Below are positions 56,258 through 64,000 of a DNA stretch of 64,000 nucleotides, in pieces. Positions within the stretch are counted from its first letter, which is position 1. Every line of letters starts with the position of its first letter. The translations under genes and the position numbers were made by a program. Below the pieces are notes generated by a model, which ran no database searches, was not told the origin of the DNA, and saw only the letters and a program-made list of their open reading frames with translations. Origin of the DNA: Coriobacteriaceae bacterium (lineage in GTDB: Bacteria; Actinomycetota; Coriobacteriia; Coriobacteriales; Atopobiaceae); contig QOUO01000001.1 of the NCBI GenBank assembly GCA_003862195.1, positions 112,906 through 176,905 of the forward strand, written 5' to 3'.

Positions 56258-59200
56258 CTAGGTCTCATCATCCTTCTCGCCCGCGTCGGACGCCGCATTT
56301 GCACTGGCCTTGCGCTTGCGCACGACGGCGTAGGCAACGCCCGCGACCACGACCACGCAGACGACCGCGACGACCGTGCCGTTGCCCTGGTCCTGCGACG
56401 CGCCAAAGTCTCCGTCAAGCTGCTTGGAGTAGACCGCGGCCGTGAGGTAGCGGTAGTCGTCCTGCTGGTGCGCCTTGTTCGTGAGGGTGTTCGCGAAGAG
56501 GGCGATGTCTCGGCCGTCCTTCTGGTAGTCGACGGCCTGGATCGTGTCCTGATACTTCTTGATGTCGTCCTTGGGCATGAAGCCCTCGACCAGCGGGTCG
56601 TCCGTGGTCTTGACGAGCACCTTGGAGCCGGCCGGCGCCTTCTTGATGTAGCCTCCGCCATAGCCGTACATGAGGTGGTCGCCCTCGTTGGCGTAGGTCG
56701 CCGTGATGATGTCGCCCTTGGGGAACTCGACGGTGCCGAAGGCGTCAAAGCCCAGCCAGTCGCCGCCGCTCGGCGTGAAAGAGAACTTGCCCGCGAGCTT
56801 GTAGTCCTTAACGAACTGCAGCGCGTCAGCCGTGTACGCGACGTAGGGCGTGCCGGACTTTACCTTGGCTGCCACGGCCTTGGCATTGACGGGGTACTGG
56901 CTGCCCACGATGATGGTCGCCTCGTCCAGGTCGTCTGTCAGCTCGAAGCCCATCTGCTTGGCGAGCGCGAAGTCATCCCAGTTGCCGTTGGTGTTCAGGC
57001 GGTTCTCGTAGTCGGCCATGCCCACCTTGTTGCCCGCGGCGTCCTGCTGGAACTTGGCGTACGCCTTGGGGACGTAGGCCTTGATGGATCCGTCGATCCT
57101 CTCGGCCGCGGGCGCCTCGTCGGCCTCCGTCACGGTCAGGACGTAGTCGCCCTTGACCTTGCCCAGGTCGTCCGACTTGACCACGTAGTCGCCCTCGTGC
57201 TTGCCCTTGGTCACGAGTCCCACGGTCTTGCCGTCCTTGAGCAGGGCGTTCACGGCCTTGATGGCCTCGAGCCCATTGTTCTTGATCACGGCGTAGCCGC
57301 CCTTGCCCGTGACCTCGCTCCTCTGCTTGGGGGCCTTGTCGATCTCCTTCATTCCGGCGGACGAGAAGGACCCAGCCGTGCGGATCGTGTCCATGTCGAA
57401 CCCGCGGAACTGCGAGAAGTTGGTGACAGGCTCGCTGTAGAGCGAATATTGGGTCCAGTCGCTGATGACGAGGTTGGGGTAGAGCGCGCAGTTTGCCATG
57501 TTGCGCTTGGCCTGGTGCATGTCCACCACGATCGTGCCTGCGGGGTAGCTCTTCTCCCCCACCTTGACGGCCTTGGTGGTCTGGCTCACCTGCACGTCAT
57601 TGTGGATGAGGAAGTTTATGGTCTCCGCGGCCGCGGCGCGGTTCTTCTGCAGCTTGGGGTCCATGGGGATGACATAGTACTCCGGGAAGAAGTTTCCGTT
57701 GGTCTTGCCGTTGGCGTCCTTGCTGTCACGGGGACGGAACGTGTCCGCCTCCGCGCCCTTCTCGTCCTTCTGGTTGACGTAGTAGGGACGGATGGAGTCC
57801 GCGTCGATGTTCTGGACGCCGCGGCGGAAGCGCTCGAGCTGGTTGTTGAACATGCGGTCCTTGTTCTGGGCCACGAAGCCGGCGTTGCCCATGAAGCCGT
57901 AGCGCAGCGCGTCGACCGCGTCCGCGGTGCCGTAGGGGGCCTCCACGGTGTAGGCGTTGGTGCCGTGCATCATGGCGTACTGCGGCGTGTAGCTGGTGGA
58001 CATGTCGTCGAAGGGCGCCTCCCAGAAGCGGGTGCCGTCATCCTCGAGCTTGAGGTAGTCGCGCATGGGCATCTGGACGGAGTTGATCGTGGGGTTGTTG
58101 GCGATTGCCGCGCCCATGAAGGCCTCGCCCTGCGCGAGCGCCGTGTCGATGAAGAGGTCGTACTCGTTGTTGGGGTCGTGCGTGGGCGAGCAGGGCTCGA
58201 CCTGGAACTGCTGGTAGTAGCCGTGGACCTCGTGCAGGGAGATGGGGTCCCACTCGCTGATGAGGCCGCTCATGGCCTGGGTCTCCGGCTGGGTCTGGTA
58301 CGTGTTGTCGCGGTTGAGGTCGAAGCCGTTGCCGTTGGTGCGGACGTCGTCCGTGCGGGCGTCCACGTTCTCGCTCGGGACAAGGATGTAGAACACGTCG
58401 TCCAGTGACTTCGAGGGGTCGAAGGTCTGCGTGTCGGAGTCGTAGTACTTCTCGAACTCCTGGTCGCTCAGGTCGGAGGAGGCGGTGTCCGTGTCCGCGC
58501 CGTCGTAGTTGGTGCCGTGGCCCTTGCCGCCGTCGCCGCGGATGTAGCCGATGCCCTGGACGTCGTCCTTTATGAGGTCGCTCCAGACGGTGCGGTCATG
58601 GTCCATCTCGGTCTTGAGCTCTGCCTTGCCGTCGGAGGTGAGGCCCGTGGCGCGACGGTACTCGACGGGCTTGTTGGCCACGAGGTCGCGCGCGAACTGT
58701 ATCACGGCGTCCGAGGCCACGATCTCGTCCGCGTGGACGTTGCTGTAGACGACGGGCACCTTGTAGCTGAGCTTGCCTGCCGCAAGGTCTGCCTGCACGG
58801 ATGCCGGGTCCTTCTCCATGCGCTGCTTGAGGGCCTGGTAGTCGTCGAGGTCGGACTTCTGCTTGGACACGAAGAGCGCGCGCATCGGACGGCCCTTTGC
58901 GGACGTGCCGAAGGTACGCACCTCTGCGTACAGTCCGTTGGCCTTGGCCTCCTTCGCGAGCTTGGGGAGCTCCGCGTCGATGTCCTCCTGCGTGGCGAAC
59001 ACGTCGTAGGGGCGCAGCGTCACGCTTGTCGAGGCGGCCTCCGTGCCGTCGACGTCGCAGGCCAGCTTGTAGGTGCCCACATAGTCGTACATTGACGCGC
59101 GAACGAACTCGCGCGAGCGCACGTCGATCCCATCGAGCCCCTCGTAGAGCTCGCGGTTCTTGAACGTCACGACGACGGAGGGGGTGCCATCGACCTCCTG

Positions 59201-59680
59201 CGCGGAGACCTTCACGTCATAGAGGAAGTCGCGCGACTTGCGGACCTTCTCGTCCGTGGTGATGCCGTTGCCGCCCTCCGCGGCGCCGTCCTTGGTCGCC
59301 ACGGTCTTCCAGTCGAACAGCTTGCCGCCCAGCCACTGGTTGGGGTAGGTCTTCTTGCTGAACTGCCCCTTGCCGCGGCTGAGCGTCCAGCTGACCTTGC
59401 CATCCTTGACGAGCCTCTTGAGCTCGGACAGGCTCTTGCCCTCGACCGGCGCAACCGCCCTGAACTCGCGCCCCTCGATCATGGAGATCATCGGGGTCGA
59501 CGTGCCGTCGTACGCGGCGTCCGTGCGCGTGAACGTGGCCTTGGACTCGGACTGCGTGGCCGACTGCGACGCCGTGGTCGTGGCGGCCGTCGCCACGGTT
59601 GGCGCCACGGCCTGTCCCAAGCTCGCGGCGAGCATGAGGCCCGCGACGATGGCGCCGCCCGCCTTGCGAATAGAAACCAT
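56258..59680 (-). CDS. M14-family zinc carboxypeptidase-like surface protein with C-terminal TM anchor
   Basis: Signal peptide (GGAIVAGLMLAASLGQAVAPTVATAA); FGTSAKGRPMRALFVSK; PVVYSNVHADEIVASDAVIQFARDL; NGFDLNRDNTYQTQPETQAM; SLHEVHGYYQQFQ; C-terminus GTVVAVVCVVVVAGVAYAVVRKRK. Confidence 0.87.
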   Translation of the reverse strand: MVSIRKAGGAIVAGLMLAASLGQAVAPTVATAATTTASQSATQSESKATFTRTDAAYDGTSTPMISMIEGREFRAVAPVEGKSLSELKRLVKDGKVSWTLSRGKGQFSKKTYPNQWLGGKLFDWKTVATKDGAAEGGNGITTDEKVRKSRDFLYDVKVSAQEVDGTPSVVVTFKNRELYEGLDGIDVRSREFVRASMYDYVGTYKLACDVDGTEAASTSVTLRPYDVFATQEDIDAELPKLAKEAKANGLYAEVRTFGTSAKGRPMRALFVSKQKSDLDDYQALKQRMEKDPASVQADLAAGKLSYKVPVVYSNVHADEIVASDAVIQFARDLVANKPVEYRRATGLTSDGKAELKTEMDHDRTVWSDLIKDDVQGIGYIRGDGGKGHGTNYDGADTDTASSDLSDQEFEKYYDSDTQTFDPSKSLDDVFYILVPSENVDARTDDVRTNGNGFDLNRDNTYQTQPETQAMSGLISEWDPISLHEVHGYYQQFQVEPCSPTHDPNNEYDLFIDTALAQGEAFMGAAIANNPTINSVQMPMRDYLKLEDDGTRFWEAPFDDMSTSYTPQYAMMHGTNAYTVEAPYGTADAVDALRYGFMGNAGFVAQNKDRMFNNQLERFRRGVQNIDADSIRPYYVNQKDEKGAEADTFRPRDSKDANGKTNGNFFPEYYVIPMDPKLQKNRAAAAETINFLIHNDVQVSQTTKAVKVGEKSYPAGTIVVDMHQAKRNMANCALYPNLVISDWTQYSLYSEPVTNFSQFRGFDMDTIRTAGSFSSAGMKEIDKAPKQRSEVTGKGGYAVIKNNGLEAIKAVNALLKDGKTVGLVTKGKHEGDYVVKSDDLGKVKGDYVLTVTEADEAPAAERIDGSIKAYVPKAYAKFQQDAAGNKVGMADYENRLNTNGNWDDFALAKQMGFELTDDLDEATIIVGSQYPVNAKAVAAKVKSGTPYVAYTADALQFVKDYKLAGKFSFTPSGGDWLGFDAFGTVEFPKGDIITATYANEGDHLMYGYGGGYIKKAPAGSKVLVKTTDDPLVEGFMPKDDIKKYQDTIQAVDYQKDGRDIALFANTLTNKAHQQDDYRYLTAAVYSKQLDGDFGASQDQGNGTVVAVVCVVVVAGVAYAVVRKRKASANAASDAGEKDDET

Positions 59681-60063
59681 CCCATCCCCCTTAGCAAGAT
59701 GTGGACCCACGGGAAGGCTGGGGCAGAGTATCCAGTCCTTCTCGCCCTCAAAACGACGGAATTCAGGTTACTTTGATTTGTTTTGTTATGTTACAGATTT
59801 GTTTCAGTGCTAGGTGAGCGTTGCGTTTGCGTCGGTGTGCGATGCGTTCGTACCAGAATCAACCGCATTCGCGCGCTGCATGCAATATCCTATATTCTCA
59901 CGGTTTCACAACGTCTCGGCAGGTCTTTTTCGCAACGCTGCTTTCGATGCGGCCAAATATGCGCAGACATAAAAATCTTTGCGCGGGACGCCGCTGCAAC
60001 GCTCACAATGGAGGGGTGAGAAGAGCGTGGCGCCGCGGCCCGCGGCGCGGATTGGGGTGCAGC

Positions 60064-60549
60064 ATGAACAGGACGGCCACGTACGGTGTGGCGAAGGACG
60101 GCCGCGCGGTCTACAGCAACGCGTGGCTCAGGCACAGCTTCTACCTGGACGCGTCGCAGCAGCGCACGTGCACGATGTACCGGTCGCGCTACGTGCTGGG
60201 CGTGGCGGCCGGCGCGCTGGTGTGGGTCTTCACCAAGAGCTTCGTCGCGCTGGTGGCGGTTCCCGTCGCCCTCATCCTGCTGATGAGCTACCTGTTCTAC
60301 TATCACTTCCTGACCAGCCTCGAGGTCGCCCCGGACGACGACGCGGCGCTGCCCGTCCGCCGGCGCATGAGCCTCGTGCAGGGAATCGTGTACGGGCTCG
60401 GCGGCATCGCGTGCTGCTGCCTCATGGTCGTGAACGCGCGCGCCCAGGACTTCACGGGCACCACGCTCACCGTCAACTACGTTGCCGCGGCGGCCGTCGC
60501 GATCTTCGGCGTGTGGCAGATGCTGAGGGGCATCGTCGAGCGCGGCTAA
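60064..60549 (+). CDS. hypothetical membrane protein
   Basis: MNRTATYGVAKDGRAVYSNAWLRHSFYLDASQQRTCTMYRSRYVLGVAAGALVWVFTKSFVALVAVPVALILLMSYLFYYHFL..., four TM-like segments. Confidence 0.65.
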   Translation: MNRTATYGVAKDGRAVYSNAWLRHSFYLDASQQRTCTMYRSRYVLGVAAGALVWVFTKSFVALVAVPVALILLMSYLFYYHFLTSLEVAPDDDAALPVRRRMSLVQGIVYGLGGIACCCLMVVNARAQDFTGTTLTVNYVAAAAVAIFGVWQMLRGIVERG

Positions 60550-60591
60550 GCGCGGGCAGCGTGCGCAATCTTGCAGACTGAGGAGGACGCC

Positions 60592-61719
60592 ATGGCAGAG
60601 GACCTTTCCAACATCACGATGATGACCTACGTGCGGGAGACCCCGGACCAGGTCGAGAAGAACGTCGGTCGCAGGCGCGAGCTCGTCGGGCCGCTGGTGG
60701 ACGAGTTCGCCCGCGGCAAGTACGACTCCGTGCTCGTGATCGCATGCGGGTCGAGCGCCAACGCGAGCCGCTGCGCCGCGCCGTTCATGCGCAAGTGCCT
60801 GCAGGCGCCGGTCGTCGTCACCACGCCCGGCACGTTCCTCACCTCGGACTTCCTCCCCGGCGCCAACACGCTGTGCTTCGTCATCTCGCAGTCCGGCTGC
60901 TCCACCAACTCGCTCGAGGCGCTCGACCGCCTGCGCGGGGCGGGCCGCCGCGCCATCGGCGTCACGGGCAACCCCGACTCCGACTTCCGCGACCACGCGG
61001 ACCTCGTGGTCGACTACGGCGTCGGCACGGAGTACGTGGGCTACGTCACCAAGGGCGTGACGACGCTCGCCCTGTTCCTCATGCTCTTCTCACTCGAGGC
61101 CGCCCACGACCTGGGCAGGCTGGACGACGCCGCGTACGGTCACATCGTGGACGAGCTCGAGCTCGCACCGGAGCGCCACAGGGCGGTCCAGGCCGCGACG
61201 GAGGAGTTCTACGCCGCGCACCTCAAGGACATGCTCTCGATCCAGACCAACTACGTCATCGGCTTCGACCAGGCCTACGGCATCGCCTGCGAGGGCGCGC
61301 TCAAGTTCGGCGAGACCATGAAGGTCCCCTCGTTCGCGCTCGAGGCCGAGGAGTTCAACCACGGCCCCAACCTGCAGCTCGACCCCACGCGCACGGTCTT
61401 CGTGGTGGACGACATGAACCGCGGCTCCCGTCGCACTCACGAGCTCTACCGCGCCTGCGGATGCATCACGGACCACACGTACCTCGTGACCTGCGGCGAC
61501 GCCGACGCGCCGGCTGATCCCAACGCCTTCCGCGCCAGCGTGGGCACCATCGGCGAGCCTACGCTCTCCCCGCTCTACATGCTGCCGTTCTTCCAGGTCA
61601 TCGCGCACCACGCCACCGACGCCCTCGGCCGCTGGGACGACTTCCCCCTCATGTCGGAGTACAAGAAGTGCGCCCCCAGCAAGACGGACCGCATCAAGGA
61701 CGTCATGCCCCTGCTCTAG
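60592..61719 (+). CDS. SIS domain-containing protein (glucosamine-6-P synthase/Amadori deglycase-like)
   Basis: MMTYVRETPDQVEKNVGRRRELVGPLVDEFARGKYDSVLVIACGSSANASRCAAPFMRKCL...LCFVISQSGCSTNSLEALDRLRGAGRRAIGVTGNPDSDFRDHADLVVDYGVGTEYVGYVTKGVTTLALFLML...GYGIACEGALKFGETMKVPSFALEAEEFNHGPNLQLDPTRT; preceded by AGGAGGA. Confidence 0.92.
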   Translation: MAEDLSNITMMTYVRETPDQVEKNVGRRRELVGPLVDEFARGKYDSVLVIACGSSANASRCAAPFMRKCLQAPVVVTTPGTFLTSDFLPGANTLCFVISQSGCSTNSLEALDRLRGAGRRAIGVTGNPDSDFRDHADLVVDYGVGTEYVGYVTKGVTTLALFLMLFSLEAAHDLGRLDDAAYGHIVDELELAPERHRAVQAATEEFYAAHLKDMLSIQTNYVIGFDQAYGIACEGALKFGETMKVPSFALEAEEFNHGPNLQLDPTRTVFVVDDMNRGSRRTHELYRACGCITDHTYLVTCGDADAPADPNAFRASVGTIGEPTLSPLYMLPFFQVIAHHATDALGRWDDFPLMSEYKKCAPSKTDRIKDVMPLL

Positions 61720-61774
61720 CCAGAGGCTCAGACAGGCGCAAACACGTGCAAACACGTACGCGGACGAGAAGAAC

Positions 61775-61815
61775 GAGGGGCCGCCGGTCGGAACGCATCC
61801 GGCCAGCGGCCCCTC
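61775..61815. terminator. bidirectional hairpin between convergent SIS and PTS IIA genes
   Basis: GAGGGGCCGC ... GCGGCCCCTC, 10-bp perfect arms (61775-61784 / 61806-61815). Confidence 0.65.
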
Positions 61816-61843
61816 CCGCGTGCGGCGATGTTGCGTGCGCGGC

Positions 61844-62290
61844 CTAGATGCCGTCCGAGAAGTCGTCGTCCCCCTCGGGCTCGGGCTGCGCAAGCTCGAA
61901 CTGCACGACGGACGCCTGCATCGCGTCCTTGGCGAGCTTCGTGAGGTCGTCCAGGCCCGTCACCGCGTCGCGCTGCGTCACGCACTCGACGAGCCCTCCC
62001 AGGTTGACGCCCGCGACCACGCGCACGTCGCCCAGAGGCACGCCCAGCGTGGCGGCCGTCTTGAAGGGCGTGCCGCCCACGAGGTCGCACAGGACGAGCA
62101 CGCCGTCCACGTCCTCGCGGGAGCGGAGCCTCTCCAGCGCCGAGGTCATGTTCTTCTCAAGCTCCGCCGTGCCGGCAAGAGACGTGAAGTCGATCGCCTC
62201 GTACGCGTCCTGCGGGCCGACGATGAGCTCGAGCGCGCTCGTGATGCCCGAGGCGAAGTTGCCGTGGCCCGTGACGATGATGCCTACCAT
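61844..62290 (-). CDS. PTS mannose-family transporter subunit IIA
   Basis: MVGIIVTGHGNFASGITSALELIVGPQDAYEAIDFTSLAGTAELEKNMTSALERLRSREDVDGVLVLCDLVGGTPFKTAATL. Confidence 0.93.
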   Translation of the reverse strand: MVGIIVTGHGNFASGITSALELIVGPQDAYEAIDFTSLAGTAELEKNMTSALERLRSREDVDGVLVLCDLVGGTPFKTAATLGVPLGDVRVVAGVNLGGLVECVTQRDAVTGLDDLTKLAKDAMQASVVQFELAQPEPEGDDDFSDGI

Positions 62291-62395
62291 AAGACCCTCC
62301 CAACGCGCCCGACGGGGCGCGAAAACGTGCGGGACCCCGCACCCCGCGTGCGAGGTCCCGCGACCATGGAACCTAAGCCATCTGCAAGGCGTCCG

Positions 62396-63214
62396 CTACA
62401 TCCAGTTGAGCAGCGACATCAGCAGGCCAAACACGATGACCCCGCCGATGACGGCGATGGTGTTGACGTGCTTCTTCTTGAAGAGCCAGTAGATCAGGAA
62501 CACGGTCGCCAGGGGCAGCACGTTGGGCAGCAGCTGGTTGAACACGGACTGGACCGTGGTGGAGCCGACGCCAAAGACGAGCTTCTTCTGGAACTCGACC
62601 GTGACGTAGCTCGGGATCAGCGCGCCGATGACCGTGGTGCCGAGGATGCCCGCGGCGCCGGTGAGGTACTTGGTCGCGGTGCCGACCTTCTCGACCGCCT
62701 TGGAGCCAAGGTTGTAGCCCAGGTGCGCGAACCAGATGCGCGAGAAGCCGACGACCAGGTAGATGGCGATGAAGACCAGCGGGCCGAGCACGGAGCCCGA
62801 CTTTGCGAGCGAGCAGGCGATGCCCGCCGTGATGGGCAGCACGGTGTACCAGAACAGGGAGTCGCCGATGCCGGCCATGGGGCCAAAGAGGCCGTTACGC
62901 ACGCTGGAGATGAGCTTGCGGTCCGTGCCCTTCTCCTCCATCGCGAGGACCATGCCCTGCAGCAGCGTCGCCATGTGCGGCTCCGTGTTCATGAACTCCA
63001 TGTTGTAGGTCATGAACTCGCTGAGGTCCTCCTTGGAGTCCCCGTAGATCTTCTTGAAGCCTGGGATCATGTTCATGGTCCAGCCGGGGGCCTGCATGCG
63101 CTCGAACGAGAACGCGATCTGCTCGGTGAGCGAGTTGATGCCGAGCTGGGTGATGTCCTTCTTGCTGAGCGTCTTGAGGGGCTCGCCCTTCTTGTTGGTG
63201 GGATTAGATGCCAT
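62396..63214 (-). CDS. PTS mannose-family transporter subunit IID
   Basis: FSFERMQAPGWTMNMIPGFKKIYGDSKEDLSEFMTYNMEFMNTEPHMATLLQGMVLAMEEKGTDRKLISSVRNGLFGPMAGIGDSLFWYTVLPITAGIACSLAKSG. Confidence 0.95.
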   Translation of the reverse strand: MASNPTNKKGEPLKTLSKKDITQLGINSLTEQIAFSFERMQAPGWTMNMIPGFKKIYGDSKEDLSEFMTYNMEFMNTEPHMATLLQGMVLAMEEKGTDRKLISSVRNGLFGPMAGIGDSLFWYTVLPITAGIACSLAKSGSVLGPLVFIAIYLVVGFSRIWFAHLGYNLGSKAVEKVGTATKYLTGAAGILGTTVIGALIPSYVTVEFQKKLVFGVGSTTVQSVFNQLLPNVLPLATVFLIYWLFKKKHVNTIAVIGGVIVFGLLMSLLNWM

Positions 63215-63992
63215 CAGAGTCGCCTCCGTCGTCTATTGCAGCAGTACCGCACTCGTCAAAGCGCTTCTGGTAGCGGTAGTCGATCGCCGCGAGCGCCGCA
63301 CCGACGATAGCCACGGGCAGCACGTTGGGCATCTTGAGGAACGTCGCCATGATGAAGCCGATGAACAGGTACGGGTAGGTCTCGGGCTTCAGCGTGCTGA
63401 GCAGCAGCATCGCGAGGCCGACCGCGGGAAGCACCCCGCCGGCAATCTCGAGCCCGTGCGTGACCCACGTGGGGAACGAGTTGACGAACGCCTGGATGGG
63501 CGCCTGCAGCGCGTAGGTGCAGAGGAAGATGACGAAGCCGCAGAACACAGCCTCGAAGATCGTGACGCCCCAGATGAGGCCGTTGAAGTGCTTGACGTCG
63601 GCCTCGGCGGCGTACTTGTCGAGCTTGTGCGGCACGAAGGAGTAGACCGTCTTGAAGAGGATTCCGATTCCCTGGGCGAGAAGTGCGAAGGGGTACGAGA
63701 GCCCCAGCGCCGTCTCGGGCGTCTTGCCCGTCGTGTACGCGAGGACGACGGTCATGATGCCCGCAAACAGCGGGTCGGGCGGCACGGTGCCGCCGACGTT
63801 GGTCATGCCCAGGTAGGCGAGCTCGGTCACGGCACCGCAGGTGACGCCGAGCTCGACGTTGCCCAGGATGATGCCCGTGAAGAACGAGGCGACCATTGGC
63901 CTGAACCAATAGAAGGCCTCGGTCTGCTGGTCGAATTGGCATATGGCGCCAACTATGAACAGCAGAAGCCCTTGCACAAGTGTAAGTTGCAT
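63204..63992 (-). CDS. PTS mannose-family transporter subunit IIC
   Basis: MQLTLVQGLLLFIVGAICQFDQQTEAFYWFRPMVASFFTGIILGNVELGVTCGAVTELAYLGMTNVGGTVPPDPLFAGIMTVVLAYTTGKTPETAL; overlaps the IID start. Confidence 0.95.
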   Translation of the reverse strand: MQLTLVQGLLLFIVGAICQFDQQTEAFYWFRPMVASFFTGIILGNVELGVTCGAVTELAYLGMTNVGGTVPPDPLFAGIMTVVLAYTTGKTPETALGLSYPFALLAQGIGILFKTVYSFVPHKLDKYAAEADVKHFNGLIWGVTIFEAVFCGFVIFLCTYALQAPIQAFVNSFPTWVTHGLEIAGGVLPAVGLAMLLLSTLKPETYPYLFIGFIMATFLKMPNVLPVAIVGAALAAIDYRYQKRFDECGTAAIDDGGDSDGI

Positions 63993-64000
63993 GCTTCCTC

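Noticed and set aside
500-62158. Interpretation of the dispersed motif as KOPS, Chi or AIMS
   Set aside because: Copies are roughly balanced between strands in this window, whereas those motifs are strongly strand-biased within a replichore; could be revisited with the whole genome.

Overview
64-kb GC-rich chromosomal window. Gene content and order (efp, ManXYZ/DUF956, aroB-aroK, yqeG, mltG, ruvX, alaS, rarA, dgt) suggest a Coriobacteriia actinobacterium (Olsenella/Atopobium-like); this taxonomic call is inference. I see about 50 supported CDSs and no rRNA, tRNA, CRISPR array, prophage or transposase. Main content: (i) mannose-family PTS operon manXYZ-DUF956 with a consensus-like cre site; (ii) housekeeping run efp / pepQ / aroB-like-aroK / yqeG / mltG / ruvX / alaS / sigma + anti-sigma / rarA / dgt; (iii) DNA repair genes (DNA-deoxyinosine glycosylase-like, orphan Vsr, Y-family polymerase + YolD-like protein); (iv) MoxR-type AAA ATPase paired with a large repeat/DUF2201/VWA protein; (v) two MacB/FtsX-type ABC systems; (vi) surface proteins (beta-helix protein, M14 carboxypeptidase with C-terminal membrane anchor); (vii) LarE, prepilin peptidase, NdpA-like protein; (viii) a second mannose-family PTS beside an SIS-domain protein. 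The strongest unexplained signals are: (1) a dispersed GRCGAGAAGRACR motif present on both strands, between genes, and in protein linkers in all three codon phases, which resembles a DNA-uptake/host-marking sequence; (2) a palindromic element of about 230 bp with imperfect 25-bp terminal inverted repeats at 35.5-35.75 kb; (3) a highly foldable intergenic region of about 390 nt ending in a terminator-like hairpin at 55.78-56.16 kb, a candidate structured ncRNA. All coordinates and motif counts were made by eye.
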